DNA from: Acanthococcus lagerstroemiae
Taxonomy: Eukaryota > Arthropoda > Insecta > Hemiptera > Eriococcidae
DNA length: 64,000 nt
Assembly: GCA_031841125.1 (NCBI GenBank)
Contig: CM063107.1
Location: forward strand, 67,777,814-67,841,813
Reading direction: 5' to 3'
In this document: piece after piece, positions 22,013 through 31,639 of the stretch
How positions within the stretch are numbered: the stretch's first letter is position 1
Layout: the number at the start of each line of letters is the position of its first letter
The notes under the pieces: generated by a model
What the model saw: only the letters and a program-made list of their open reading frames with translations
What the model was told of the DNA's origin: nothing
Databases searched by the model: none
Program-made: the position numbers and the translations under genes

Positions 22013-22124
22013 CAAAATGCGATAGATTCTCGCTCATAATCTCGAGAGCAGCTTGTATATAATGTAAATTGAATGAAATACACAACAGAGCGAACCGAAC
22101 TTAATTTTTGGTGTTATCATTCTT

Positions 22125-22128
<4 letters not shown>

Positions 22129-22162
<34 letters not shown>
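22129..22162 (+). repeat. (TC)17 microsatellite
   Basis: A perfect TC dinucleotide run. Confidence 0.95.
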
Positions 22163-22164
<2 letters not shown>

Positions 22165-22386
22165 GTGTATGTGCCGTGAACACGTGCTCTTCAATTAAAT
22201 TCATTTTTCAGTGAATAATTACCAATTTTTTCGTTTTTTTTTTTGCCTTGCGTTCATATTAACGTATACAGCAGCTTATTACGTGTTGTTCAGTCACTAA
22301 ATCTTTAAATTAACGGCTAATTCGGCCGATTTCACGCCGCTTGGACCGGAGTTGCATCTGCTGTTATAATCAGTACAGGTTAGTAC

Positions 22387-23415
22387 ATGTCTCTATTCAA
22401 AACGCCGCCGCCTTCATTCAACGCTATGTCGGATAACGAGACCGATAACCTGAACGACATGGTCGAGACAGTGTGCGAAATTTGCAGGGAGCATATTTCG
22501 CCCAAAAACAGTTTCCCTACGTGCTCGGCCTGTTTAGGTCGAGTACATTTTAAATTTACGGACGTCCACATTTCGCAGTGGCGGCAAACGATGACCGTAG
22601 CTGAGCGCGAGAGCTGGATCTGTCCAGCTTGCAGGGAAAAGAACGAGTCGTTAAAACAGCAGAGGGGTACAGGTTCTAGAAGCAGTGTCCAATCGCAATC
22701 AACCTCCGCCATTATTGAAACAGCGACAGCGAGATCTCTGAAGCGACCGCGAGTCGGGGACTTTTCCCCCACGTCGCACCTTCAACTGCCAGAAGACGAC
22801 TCCGCTAAACTGGACTACCTCATAGAATGTGTCCTGCAACTGACTAAAACGAACGAGAGCCTGCTAAATGAAGTGTCTAATTTAAGGAAAGAAAACACCG
22901 AGATGAAACTGGCCATGAGGAAAATGCATGACTACACACGGCGTAACAATCTGGTGCTTCATGGCACTCCAGCGCCGGATGATACGTCTGGGTGTATTAA
23001 TATAGTACGGCAGGTGGCTCAAAAGGCGGGGGTCGACATCTCCGATGTGGATGTTGATGCCTGCCACAAGTTGCCAGCTGGTAATGGCAAACCCAAAATT
23101 GTTTGTAAATTTGTTAGGCGTACGACTCGTGATGCTGTTCTCGACGCAGCTAAAAAAATGAGGATGTCCGCGACCGGCTTCGGCTGTGCTGGTGGCTCGG
23201 AAACGAAGGTGTTCTTCACCGAACATCTCTCCCCTGAGACGGCCAGGCTATTATACGAGGCTAAGCGGCAGCTTCAAATAAAATTCGGAAAGGGCACTTA
23301 CGAGTATGTATGGTCAAGTCGCGTGCGAGTCCTAGTCAGGAAGACTAGTCAATCTCCAGTAGTGGAGGTTGAATCGGTTGACCCGATTAGCTCGTTTGGT
23401 AATGCCATGGCCTAG
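22387..23415 (+). CDS. LINE ORF1 protein: PHD-like finger, coiled coil, RNA-binding middle, FP-type C terminus
   Basis: 342 residues, uninterrupted. Residues 30-82 form a PHD-like zinc finger: Cys30, Cys33, Cys46, Cys49, His54, Cys79, Cys82. The eighth ligand expected two residues after His54 is Phe57, from TTT where TGT would give Cys. A basic Ser/Arg-rich linker follows, then a coiled coil (about 139-182), RRNNLVLHG (about 185-193) opening an RRM-like LINE ORF1 domain, and a C-terminal FFTEHLSPETARLLYEAK...YVW block (about 274-320). Such proteins bind LINE RNA in a ribonucleoprotein and act as nucleic-acid chaperones. The start at 22387 is the first Met; a second in-frame Met at residue 14 is also possible. 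ORF2 follows after 380 bp. Confidence 0.8.
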   Translation: MSLFKTPPPSFNAMSDNETDNLNDMVETVCEICREHISPKNSFPTCSACLGRVHFKFTDVHISQWRQTMTVAERESWICPACREKNESLKQQRGTGSRSSVQSQSTSAIIETATARSLKRPRVGDFSPTSHLQLPEDDSAKLDYLIECVLQLTKTNESLLNEVSNLRKENTEMKLAMRKMHDYTRRNNLVLHGTPAPDDTSGCINIVRQVAQKAGVDISDVDVDACHKLPAGNGKPKIVCKFVRRTTRDAVLDAAKKMRMSATGFGCAGGSETKVFFTEHLSPETARLLYEAKRQLQIKFGKGTYEYVWSSRVRVLVRKTSQSPVVEVESVDPISSFGNAMA

Positions 23416-23794
23416 ACTCTAAGTGCTATATGTAATCGCCGCCGTTCGAATGTATTTATTATTGTTAGAATTAACACCAAAAATTCAATATTCAGTCAAG
23501 GCCAACAAAATTTTCTTACGAATATTAAATTCACGCGGATCGGAAATAAGAATTCAGTATACATATAAATTCAGCTTAATGGTGGCAGAAATACCATCAT
23601 CAGCTGTAAACGGACACTTGAGCACAGAACACGAAGCAGACACAGTGCTAACGCCAGAAAAACAGCGCCAAGCTAAGAAAGCAAAAATTACGTTGCAACT
23701 GGTTTTATCAGTGACAGTTAGCTGGTTGAAGATGTTCGGTGCTTTCAATGTTCAGTATTCAGGAGTAAGATAACTGGCAAGCAGATGCAACAAA

Positions 23795-25035
23795 ATGAAC
23801 AAAACTAAACACTTCAATTCTCAAAGCAATAGTTTAATAATCTCGAACGGGTTTACCATATTTACTGTTAACATTAGGTCCATTAGAGCAAATTTTGATG
23901 ACCTCCGGTTATTCATGGATTCTCATAATATAAATACCGATATCATTGCCCTGACTGAAACTTGGATAACAAGTGATGAACTGTACGGGTATGCTCTACA
24001 GGGGTATTCAATTCACCATCAAGAAAGGGAAAATCGAAGGTCTGGTGAAGTCATATTATACGTTAGAGAGGATATTAAATGTAATGTCGAAAAAATATCA
24101 GCAATCACGTTTAACGGCCTAAAACTAACTACCGAAATGCAAGGAATCCAAAAATTCACCTTATTCTTAGTATACAGATTCTGTAAATCGAGTAAAGTGG
24201 TATTTCTGAATGAATTTGAAAACAATGTCACCAGTGACACAGACCCAGGTATGATCTTGGGGGATATAAACATCAATCTGCTTGATCTTCAAGCCTGTAC
24301 GCAATATTTAAATTTAATGGTCTCTAGAGGTTTTCAACCATTGATCCATGAACCCACCAGAATTGGAACCCTCACCTCAACCTGTATTGATCATGTCTTC
24401 CTGCGAACTACGTTCAGTCAGGGCAATGAACTCTCGGCCGATTGTAATGTTATTCCTGTAGCGTACTCAAACCACTCAGCTATCTTGGTACACATCAATG
24501 GGGTATGTTTTAATCAATCCACCAAAGTCCACTCTGAAAAAAAATCAACATTATTCAAAAACATGTACTTGAGGAAAAGTTAATCAACCAGGACTGGAGG
24601 TTTGTGAAGGATTCAGATAACATTGATGAGGCATTTCACTACTTCCACTCAGTGCTGACTACTGCTATACGCAACTCAACAACCCAGGTAACCTTAGGTC
24701 GCAGAACTCATAAAAGAGTACCGTGGTCATCTCCAGAACTTGCAAGGCTCTCCAATGAGAAATCTGGCCTCTATAAACTAACGAAGAAGTATCCGAACAA
24801 TAGTGTCATCAAAGCCGAGTGCAAATTAATTTCTAAAAAAGTCGTGAAACAGGTTCGCGCAGATAAGAAAGCATTTTATGACAAATGTCTACTCGAGTGC
24901 GGTGATAATGCCAAAGATTATTGGAAGATGATTAATTCAGTTATAAAAAAGAAAAGAGAAAAAATTGATAAGCTCAAAGTCAATCACACTATCTACACAG
25001 TAGAGGGTAATGAAAAATTCTTAGCCAACGGCCTT
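23795..25035 (+). pseudogene. CR1-like LINE ORF2: APE endonuclease and linker, RT missing
   Basis: The first frame (23795-24583) carries the whole APE nuclease: TVNIRSI (Asn26), LTETWI (Glu55), ILGDININL (Asp157, Asn159), CIDHVFL (Asp199, His200) and YSNHSAI (His227). A frameshift near 24560-24600 moves the reading to 24604-25035: DWRFVKDSDNIDEAFHYF, RVPWSSPELARL and a lysine-rich linker ending DYWKMINSVIKKK...GNEKFLANGL. There the sequence turns into T-rich repeats, and no RT block (such as GVPQGS or YADD) follows. The intact nuclease residues suggest a fairly young loss. Confidence 0.85.
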
Positions 25036-25625
25036 TTATTTGCTTTTTATTTTATTTATTTCTTTCTTTATTGCTGCCTTTTATTTCATTAATTTATCAT
25101 TTTTAGTATTGTTTGGCTATTATTTTACTATAGCCTATGGTTTCTAGTATCGTATTCTGCAGTTTGATTTTTTTACTTATTTCTTTATTCTTATTTTATT
25201 TCGATTATTCTATTTTTACTACGGTTTTTGTTATTATTTATTGCATTATTTGTTCCAAGTATTGTTCGCCTTAGTTTTCTATTGTTTTTTATTCTACTAA
25301 TTTCATTTATTTATTTATTGGTTACGTTATCATGTTATTTTATCTTATTTATTTCTTTATTGCTAGTTTTTATTTCATTTATTTATTTTTTAGTATTGTT
25401 TGCAGCAATTTCATTTTGTTATTTATTTATTTTTATTTTATATCGCTTATCAAATTTTTAATACCGTTTTTGTTATTATTTGTTGCATTATTTGTTCCAA
25501 GTATTGTTTGTCTTAGTTTGCTAATGCTTTTTATTTTAATTATTTCATTTATTTATTTGGTTTCGTTATCATGTCATTATTTCTTTCGCGGGTTTAGTTC
25601 TGCCATAGTTTAGTTTGATTTGTTT
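25030..25625 (+). repeat. T-rich tandem repeat replacing the LINE RT region
   Basis: About 600 bp of (T/A)TTTATTT-rich DNA. A unit beginning CGGTTTTTGTTATTATTT (about 25216) returns at about 25464 with TTGCATTATTTGTTCCAAGT and the TTACGTTATCATGT/TTTCGTTATCATGT end, a period near 245 bp. An earlier piece (25040-25130) resembles 25335-25425. Translation gives only hydrophobic low-complexity frames. Confidence 0.7.
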
Positions 25626-25988
25626 GATTTTGTTTATTGTTTCGTTTTGTTTTACTTTGACGATATTTTATTTTTTGAATATAAGTGAGAGTAGCCCCCT
25701 CCACGCTTGCACAAATATGTGCATAGTGGAGGGGTCATGTTCTGATTGTATGTTGTAAAGAAAAATCAATAAAAATTTCTCTCCCCCCCGCTCCCTCTTT
25801 TTCGTTCTCTCGCTCAACGTCATCACGTTCCGTGCTGAGGAATCGCACGGACGGTTAACGCTCGAGTTGAAAGTACAGGTGGCGTTGGAGATTTATCGCA
25901 CGATCAGGGAACCAACCCCAAAATTTAGATTAGTGCTAAACGAGGTGTACGGCCCGAGACCGTCATTTCGAAACTTCACCATAGGGAG

Positions 25989-26150
25989 CCTTACAATCTT
26001 AATATAAGTGTTTCTATCTACTTATGTTTTTCTGGCTAATACGAACCTCCCCTTATGGGGGAGACGAGTCTTACAATCTCAATATAGGTGTTTCTATCTA
26101 CTTATGTCTTTTTGGCCAATAAGAACCTCCCCTTATGGGGAAGGTGGGCC
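25989..26150 (+). repeat. 80-bp minisatellite, right block
   Basis: Two copies (TTACAATC at 25991 and 26071) with the ACCTCCCC-TTAT-GGGG inverted repeat, as at 21868-22012. Confidence 0.85.
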
Positions 26151-26159
26151 GTACAGTCT

Positions 26160-26640
26160 TATATGTATCTGTAATGACGGCATACTTGTCGCCCTAAAAT
26201 CTTCGAGTTAGCAAACTAACTGTTCGAATGCCTCCATAGATAGTCGTACGGCCTAATTAATATGCACCCTCGCGTACCAGTATCACCTGCATCTCTCCCG
26301 TACCACGCTTCCTCTCGAAACCGATTCGGAGCATCCGAAGATGTGCTGGTCGCACGTTCGGCGTTCATCTTTCATCCCTCGACCATTGACCTCTGTATTC
26401 TCTCGACCGTTTTAGTTTTTTTTTCTCCTCAATATCGGCAAGTGCGATCATCGAGCAGCCGCCACATTTTGGAAGACGTTCCGTTTTTTCTTTAGACCCA
26501 CCAGATCCTGCGACACCGATACACGCGATAAATTCTCTGGTTCCATCTTCATTAAAGACACTCAGTCGGCGATCCTCTCGCTAAGACAGACGATCTGCAC
26601 CTCGCTTCGCAATACTAGCTAAGGTTCGTGCTTTCTGTCG
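26160..26640. other. Unassigned, possibly 3' UTR of the R1-like LINE
   Basis: Moderately GC-rich, with pyrimidine-rich plus-strand open frames that show no motif. Confidence 0.3.
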
Positions 26641-28046
26641 CCGTTCCAGTGGATATGTCTTGCCACCTCGTCCAGCCTAAAACCGACTTCCTTCAAACCT
26701 AAAAATACTGCTCCTTTGCCTCTCATTACTCGCTTAAAAGACCTTGCTGCTTTCTACTAGCCTACTACCGCTTTTTCCTGCTGTCGCGCCGTTGCGCCTT
26801 CTCTTCGCCTACGTTTAAATACCAACATTCGACGATCGAGCTAAATCGCGTACCTGGAGACGCGACCGAAGTCAAAGGATTAGACATTGGCTACTTTCCC
26901 CGTCAACTCTCCCTCCCGGTTCCTTTGCGCCCTAGCCAGAATTGCGAAAGGTGAATTAATTAGGTCGCCCAGTTCTAATTGCTGGCGTATGTTGAGGAAC
27001 AACGCCTGTGTCCACTGCGCCACCGTCGTGTTGGTCCACTATCGATGGTCATCCGGTGGATCTGTCTCTGCGATTCGCTGGAAGAGGGATCAACGCGGGG
27101 AAGGTGTCGCCAACCGTCGACCCTGAATTCGCTCTTGACCAGATATTTCACTGATCGCTGGAAGATCAACAAGTCCAGGGGAGGTGTCACCTTAATCATG
27201 GCCGCCCTTTTGTGCTGAAGCTACGGTACAGTCGGCTCCATAGGATGTCACATCTTCCTTTCACTTTATCTAACTGTGCACGATAACGCAGCTCGTGTAC
27301 CCGTTGGTAGTATAACGAGCTGCAATAGTAGTATCTACTGAAGATGCAGCCGCTAACCATGTACCCTTTCGGGCACCGTTGCTATACCCGAAGGTTCTCT
27401 AGCACAGCTGCGTCAGCACAGGCACTACCTTCTCACACTGGGCACGAGTGTACCGCAAGTAGGGTAGCCAGTTTCCCTCGGCATCCAACATCACGCCGAG
27501 GTACTTCAACTCCCTCCTCTTGGGAATCACCGCGCCTTTCTACCGCGGACGGGGTACCTACACCTAGGAGGTTCCTCGCCGTGGTTAGGACATCTCGAAA
27601 CAGGAGCACTTCCGTCTCGGATGTATTCAGCTCCAGGCCGGTCTTGGTTAGCAGCGTCTCCACCGTCGAAATCTCGCTCTTGATATTGCTAACTGCCGGC
27701 CCGGGCTTTCCGCCAACCACCAGGAGTGTGTCGTCCGCATAACATACTGCTTCCTTTAGTAATTGGCTGGTGACGTCATAATATGTTCTACTTGGCCCAG
27801 TGAATAGCGCTCTGGTCTCGGAATCCGAAGGTCCCGGATTCGAGCCTACGTAGCATCTCACTACATTTCAACCCAGGCCGGCTTTTCGACAAGAAGTGAA
27901 GAAGGCTAAGACAGTCCTAACAGTCTCCCCGACGTCTCTGAGGTTATGCTCGAAAGGACGGACTTCAGGGCTCGGGTTGGGAGCAAAATTAGAAAAGAGG
28001 GTCGGCCCAAGTACCGAACCCTGTGGACAGCTCCGTTCGAGATGTT
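26640..28046 (-). mobile_element. R1-like LINE reverse-transcriptase remnant
   Basis: Minus strand: HLERSCPQGSVLGPTLF (28046-27998) is RT block B. After a SINE insertion it continues with YYDVTSQLLKEAVCYADDTL and LVVGG (27790-27700, catalytic YADD), GLELNTSETEVLLF and, after a frameshift, KRRELKYLGVMLDAEGNWLP and QCEKVVPVLTQLC-stop-RTFGYSNGARK (27530-27380). Downstream is a degenerate C-terminal or 3' region (to about 26640 or beyond). The catalytic Asp pair survives, but stops, frameshifts and the SINE make it dead. R1-like is inferred from block spacing and sequence; Jockey-related is the alternative. Confidence 0.75.
27787..27996 (+). mobile_element. tRNA-derived SINE, copy 1
   Basis: The same family as 55182-55398 and 61505-61727. 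A degenerate A box (TTGGCCCAGTG, 27792-27802) and B box (GGATTCGAGCC, 27836-27846) are followed by a shared body (GACGTCTCTGAGG, ATGCTCGAAAGG, CAGGGCTCGGGTTG) and an AAAATTAGAAAA tail. It interrupts the RT of the R1-like LINE between block B and YADD, in the opposite orientation. No clear target-site duplication was seen. Confidence 0.8.
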
Positions 28047-28099
28047 GGGAAACGGGACTGAAGATAAATATTTGGGCCAAATAGTCTCGTTTGCAAATA
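28047..28099 (+). mobile_element. RTE-like LINE fragment, upstream half
   Basis: The plus strand reads TEDKYLGQIVSFAN, the post-palm motif of RTE-like LINEs, broken by the hAT element that starts at 28100 and continuing at 29478. Confidence 0.7.
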
Positions 28100-29477
28100 C
28101 AAGGTGTCTACAGGTTTGGAAAATTTGGAAAGTTTGGAAAAAGTCAGGAATTTGGAAAGTAGGTCAGGAAGTTTGTAAATAGTCAGGAAATTCAACAATA
28201 TTTTTAAGAAGTTTGGAATTTTTCATCTCGTACACTTGGAGAAATATAATTCATAACTTAGTTCATCGCTTTGTTTATTTATATGTATATGTTATGGCCA
28301 AAGTAGATAATTGCGACATTTTACATACTGCCCGGTCATTCTGCACAATGCCCACCTTTTTTTGGATATTCTGTATAATGCCCGAGACCTAACGGTCATT
28401 GTGATGAATCAGTGCAAGTTATTTCATACAGAATCAGGTTCCATACAAGAAAATATGTTTTTACATGAAATTGGCAGCCCTAGTGATGGGGAATAGTGTA
28501 ACAGTATTTTTTTTCTTCCATATGTCTGTATAAGAGCAGGTATTTCTTTTTTCCATACGTCTGTGTACTGCCATGTCTGATATGTTTACATTTTGATATG
28601 CCCGGTATCCGCTAATTTTGATAAAACTGTAGTTTATACGTTGTACCAAAAGATTTTTGGGTCCATTATTTAAAAAATTCTGGATTTTTCCAAGCTAAAT
28701 GATTACCCTATCAACTTTTTGGCAGTGTTACACTGTGCCCAGGTACTAGGGTACAGTGTAACAAAAAAGTACATGGATAAAATAATTTCTAGATTCTTCA
28801 GGTTTTAATATTTTCAGGCGGTAATAACACCAAAATGTAGCCAAAGGCTGTATCTTTCAGGTGAGGTGTTAAAGTCTGAATCCAAAATTAATTTGTAGTC
28901 CAAAGATCGAAATGGACGGAGAGTGTTACACTGTTCCCAGGTCTCCCCTATGTGAGGTTAAGAAAGCCAAAGAGAATTTGCGAAATGCGACCTGTAAAAA
29001 AGAGCCTGCACATTATTCATTAGTGAAGAAGTACAACGTCGTGAACATTGCTGGACAGGAGAGTAGACTTACTTGATTTTTTGTTTACTTTTGTACATCA
29101 GTGTTTTCTGATTTCAATTTCATTCAATTTTTACGTGTACATTGACCAATTTTTACTGGATGTTCTATAAAATGACTGTGGTCATTGTGTAGATTGACAA
29201 AGGGATTCTACACAATGTCAATTTCTCCTAGACATTATATAGATTGGCCGGGCAATATGTAAAATGACCGATTATTTACTTTGACTGTAACATATATCTG
29301 TGAACACCTTCCTAATGCTTTCACCCAAAAATCTACTTCAAATTTCTGTTCATTTTAACCATAGCGTCTAGTAGTATAAACATAAATATATACTGTCTAT
29401 ACTGTAAAGGTTTAAAGAAGGGGAAAAAAGTTTGGAAAAAGTCAGGAATTTTTATTTTTCCATTCTTGTAGACACCA
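28100..29477. mobile_element. Non-autonomous hAT-like element with 8-bp target duplication
   Basis: The ends are CAAGGTGTCTAC and, inverted, TGGTGTCTAC. An 8-bp duplication, TGCAAATA (28092-28099), reappears after the element as TG-AAATA (29478-29484, one C lost), and the LINE frame rejoins. Subterminal TTTGGAAAAAGTCAGGAATT occurs near both ends, in direct orientation. Inside, 28286-28350 and 29190-29300 are a diverged inverted pair (CATTTTACATACTGCCCGG and partner), and nested inside that is a GTGTTACACTG-type hairpin (28727-28762). No transposase frame. Confidence 0.75.
28727..28762. repeat. Short hairpin inside the hAT element
   Basis: GTTACACTGTGCCC and GGGTACAGTGTAAC pair as a 12-14 bp stem around AGGTACTA. 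The same GTGTTACACTGT word recurs near 28490 and 28925. Confidence 0.8.
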
Positions 29478-30065
29478 TGAAATAAGAATGAAAAAGAGAT
29501 TAGTGAAAGAAAAACAAATTCATGGAAATCATTTTGTGCTTTGGAACAAATTTTTAAAAGAAGAACGTCGTTAGAGAATAAATCAAATATCCTGGAAAGC
29601 TGTATATTCTCAGTGGCATCATACGGAGCTCAAACATGGTCGTTAACAAGCGCACAAATAAAAAAGTTCCAAATAATGCAAAACTCAATAATGAGAAGCA
29701 TCCTCAATATTAAAATTAAAAATCGAGTGAAAATTGCAGAATTAAAACAGAACATGGAATACAAACTAAAATTCGGGACCTCAATAGAATAATAGTGAAA
29801 TTAAAATGGAAATATGCATGGAACGCACAAACAACCTTTCGGACTCCGTATGATTATAAAAGAAGAAGGGGTAGGCCAACTATTAAATGGTGGGACGAAT
29901 TCACAAGAGCTTTGAGTGCAGGGTGGCTCAACCTCACATACGATAGAGACAAATGAAGGGAGCTGACGGAGACTTATGCTCAAAAAATGGGCAGAGTAGG
30001 AAGCTGATGGTAGTTCATCTACCCCTACGCAAAACTGTAAATAAAATAAAAATAAATTTAACCAA
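29478..30065 (+). mobile_element. RTE-like LINE fragment, downstream half
   Basis: It continues the fragment at 28047: NKNEKEISERKTNSWKSF, ALEQIFKRRTSLENKSNILE, then SVASYGAQTWSLTSAQIKKF and MRSILNIKIKNRVKIAELKQ (29541-29755). After a frame break it has KLKWKYAWNAQTTFRT and RRGRPTIKWWDEFTRAL. It ends with ACTGTAAATAAAATAAAAAT near 30060. It is 3' complete and 5' truncated. Confidence 0.8.
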
Positions 30066-31639
30066 GTAAAACCACTGGAGAACATGTGCCAAAATCTAAG
30101 CCCAAAAAGTTCTTCAAAGGAGTATAGCTTAAGACGCCTCGGTGTTCATTTCGCGAATCCAGAGAAATTACATTTCCGAATTTTATATCAGTGACCTTGT
30201 AGAAAATAAAAAAGAATTTTAGAGTTGAGCAAAGGTTCTAGAAGAGCTTGATCCGTGTTTTCGAATACGGCGCACTGCGGATTTCCCGCTTCAACAGCAT
30301 TACGGATCAGAAAATTAATAATAAAGTTTTAAAACGCCATCTGCAGCCTTCCATGATACTGAAGACTTATTCGTAAGAAAAATTTCAAAATTTCTTTCAT
30401 AGAAGACACTTCCATTGCTGGTTTCAAAAACTTTACCATTTCGATTTATTTTCAGAATCGAAAGAGTGAAGAATGATTCCCACATTCGTGATTGTAAGTC
30501 AATATTGAAAATTATTTTGCGCCAGGCGTGCTGCCCTATGACTCGCACAATTATTAAATACTGTTTCAGGATCCTTTGGATGTAAAAAAATATATTTCAT
30601 CCTCATTACCTTCTACCGTTTAAAAGGTAGCCTTTTTACTTTATGCACTGAAACGTGTGGTGGCTCTTAATTATTGCTCTACATTAGGTGTCTCACTTAT
30701 AGCTTCGAATATTGCATTATAAAACATTTTTCGTCTAGGGTGTTGTAATTATGTTTCATGACTAATCTTTTACGAGGTCTACTTTTTTTCTTTCTTTCTT
30801 TCAAGAGACGCTAAATGCTCATAATAACGTACGTTTTCCACCGTAGCGAAGTAAAAATATGAAAATGTAAAACTTCAGCTTGTAAAAAGTGAATTTCATT
30901 TTCGAGGGAATCATTTTCTGGTTCCTTTTACCCGCAGCCTGCAGCCATTATTAAGAGAATATACTTTATTCGCAACATCGATACAACACAATGGGTTCGT
31001 AGGAATCGTACCCGGGTTGAAAAATTTGAGAGCATTAAATGCTGCACGCGTTATCAACTTAATTCGCAGGCCGAAGGAAACTCACGTTAAATTATTGTAT
31101 TCGCTCGAATACCCCACGGAATAGTTAAAAAGTCAGATTCGGGTAAAAATATCGGACTGCGGATTAAAGGTTTTCTCTTTTGGAACCGGCTGTACAGATT
31201 TTATTCGTGTGTTCATAAATAATAATGCTTTTTCCAAGTTTTCGGTCAACTATTATAACCTTATTGAATTATTCATTCACATCGATGTAATTTATTATCT
31301 TCCCTTACTCGCGACTGTTGAGGGTAGTTCGTGTTGCACACATCCAGCAGACACGAAAAATATTACTCGGGTTGGTTTCAAAATTTCGATTCTCGACGGC
31401 TCGCGAGAGATTTAATTTTCCTATGATCTAATCGCTCTCCCTGAAAGGAGAAAACTGATTCTGACTTCGATATGATGGGACTTGGGTGATCATTTTACAA
31501 AAATTTATAGATAGGTTACTTTTTGTGCCCAAGTCGAGGCTGTATCAAGAAACAGATGTAATATTCGAGTCTACGGTGGAAAAAGCCTTTTTCGAAATTT
31601 TGTCTTTTCGTGTCAATTTAATGTTTCCATTTTAGGCCC
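30066..31639. other. Unassigned sequence
   Basis: No gene recognised. 30827-30870 (GCGAAGTAAAAATATGAAAA and on) resembles the dispersed motif at 17120-17165 and 33890-33945. Confidence 0.4.

Larger units (their letters stand above)
22100..25790 (+). mobile_element. CR1-like LINE lacking reverse transcriptase
   Basis: A plus-strand element with a 5' leader, ORF1 (22387-23415), a 380-bp spacer, an ORF2 endonuclease and linker (23795 to about 25030), then T-rich tandem repeats where the RT should be, and a 3' region with AATAAA (25768-25773). The same 80-bp minisatellite flanks it on both sides (21868-22012 and 25989-26150), so it probably inserted into that array. Exact ends are uncertain: 22013-22100 and 25800-25988 are unassigned. 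Confidence 0.65.

Noticed and set aside
25228..25613. Overlapping hydrophobic frames of 77 and 93 codons that look like membrane proteins
   Set aside because: They are translations of T-rich tandem repeats; any frame of such DNA gives Phe/Leu/Ile runs.
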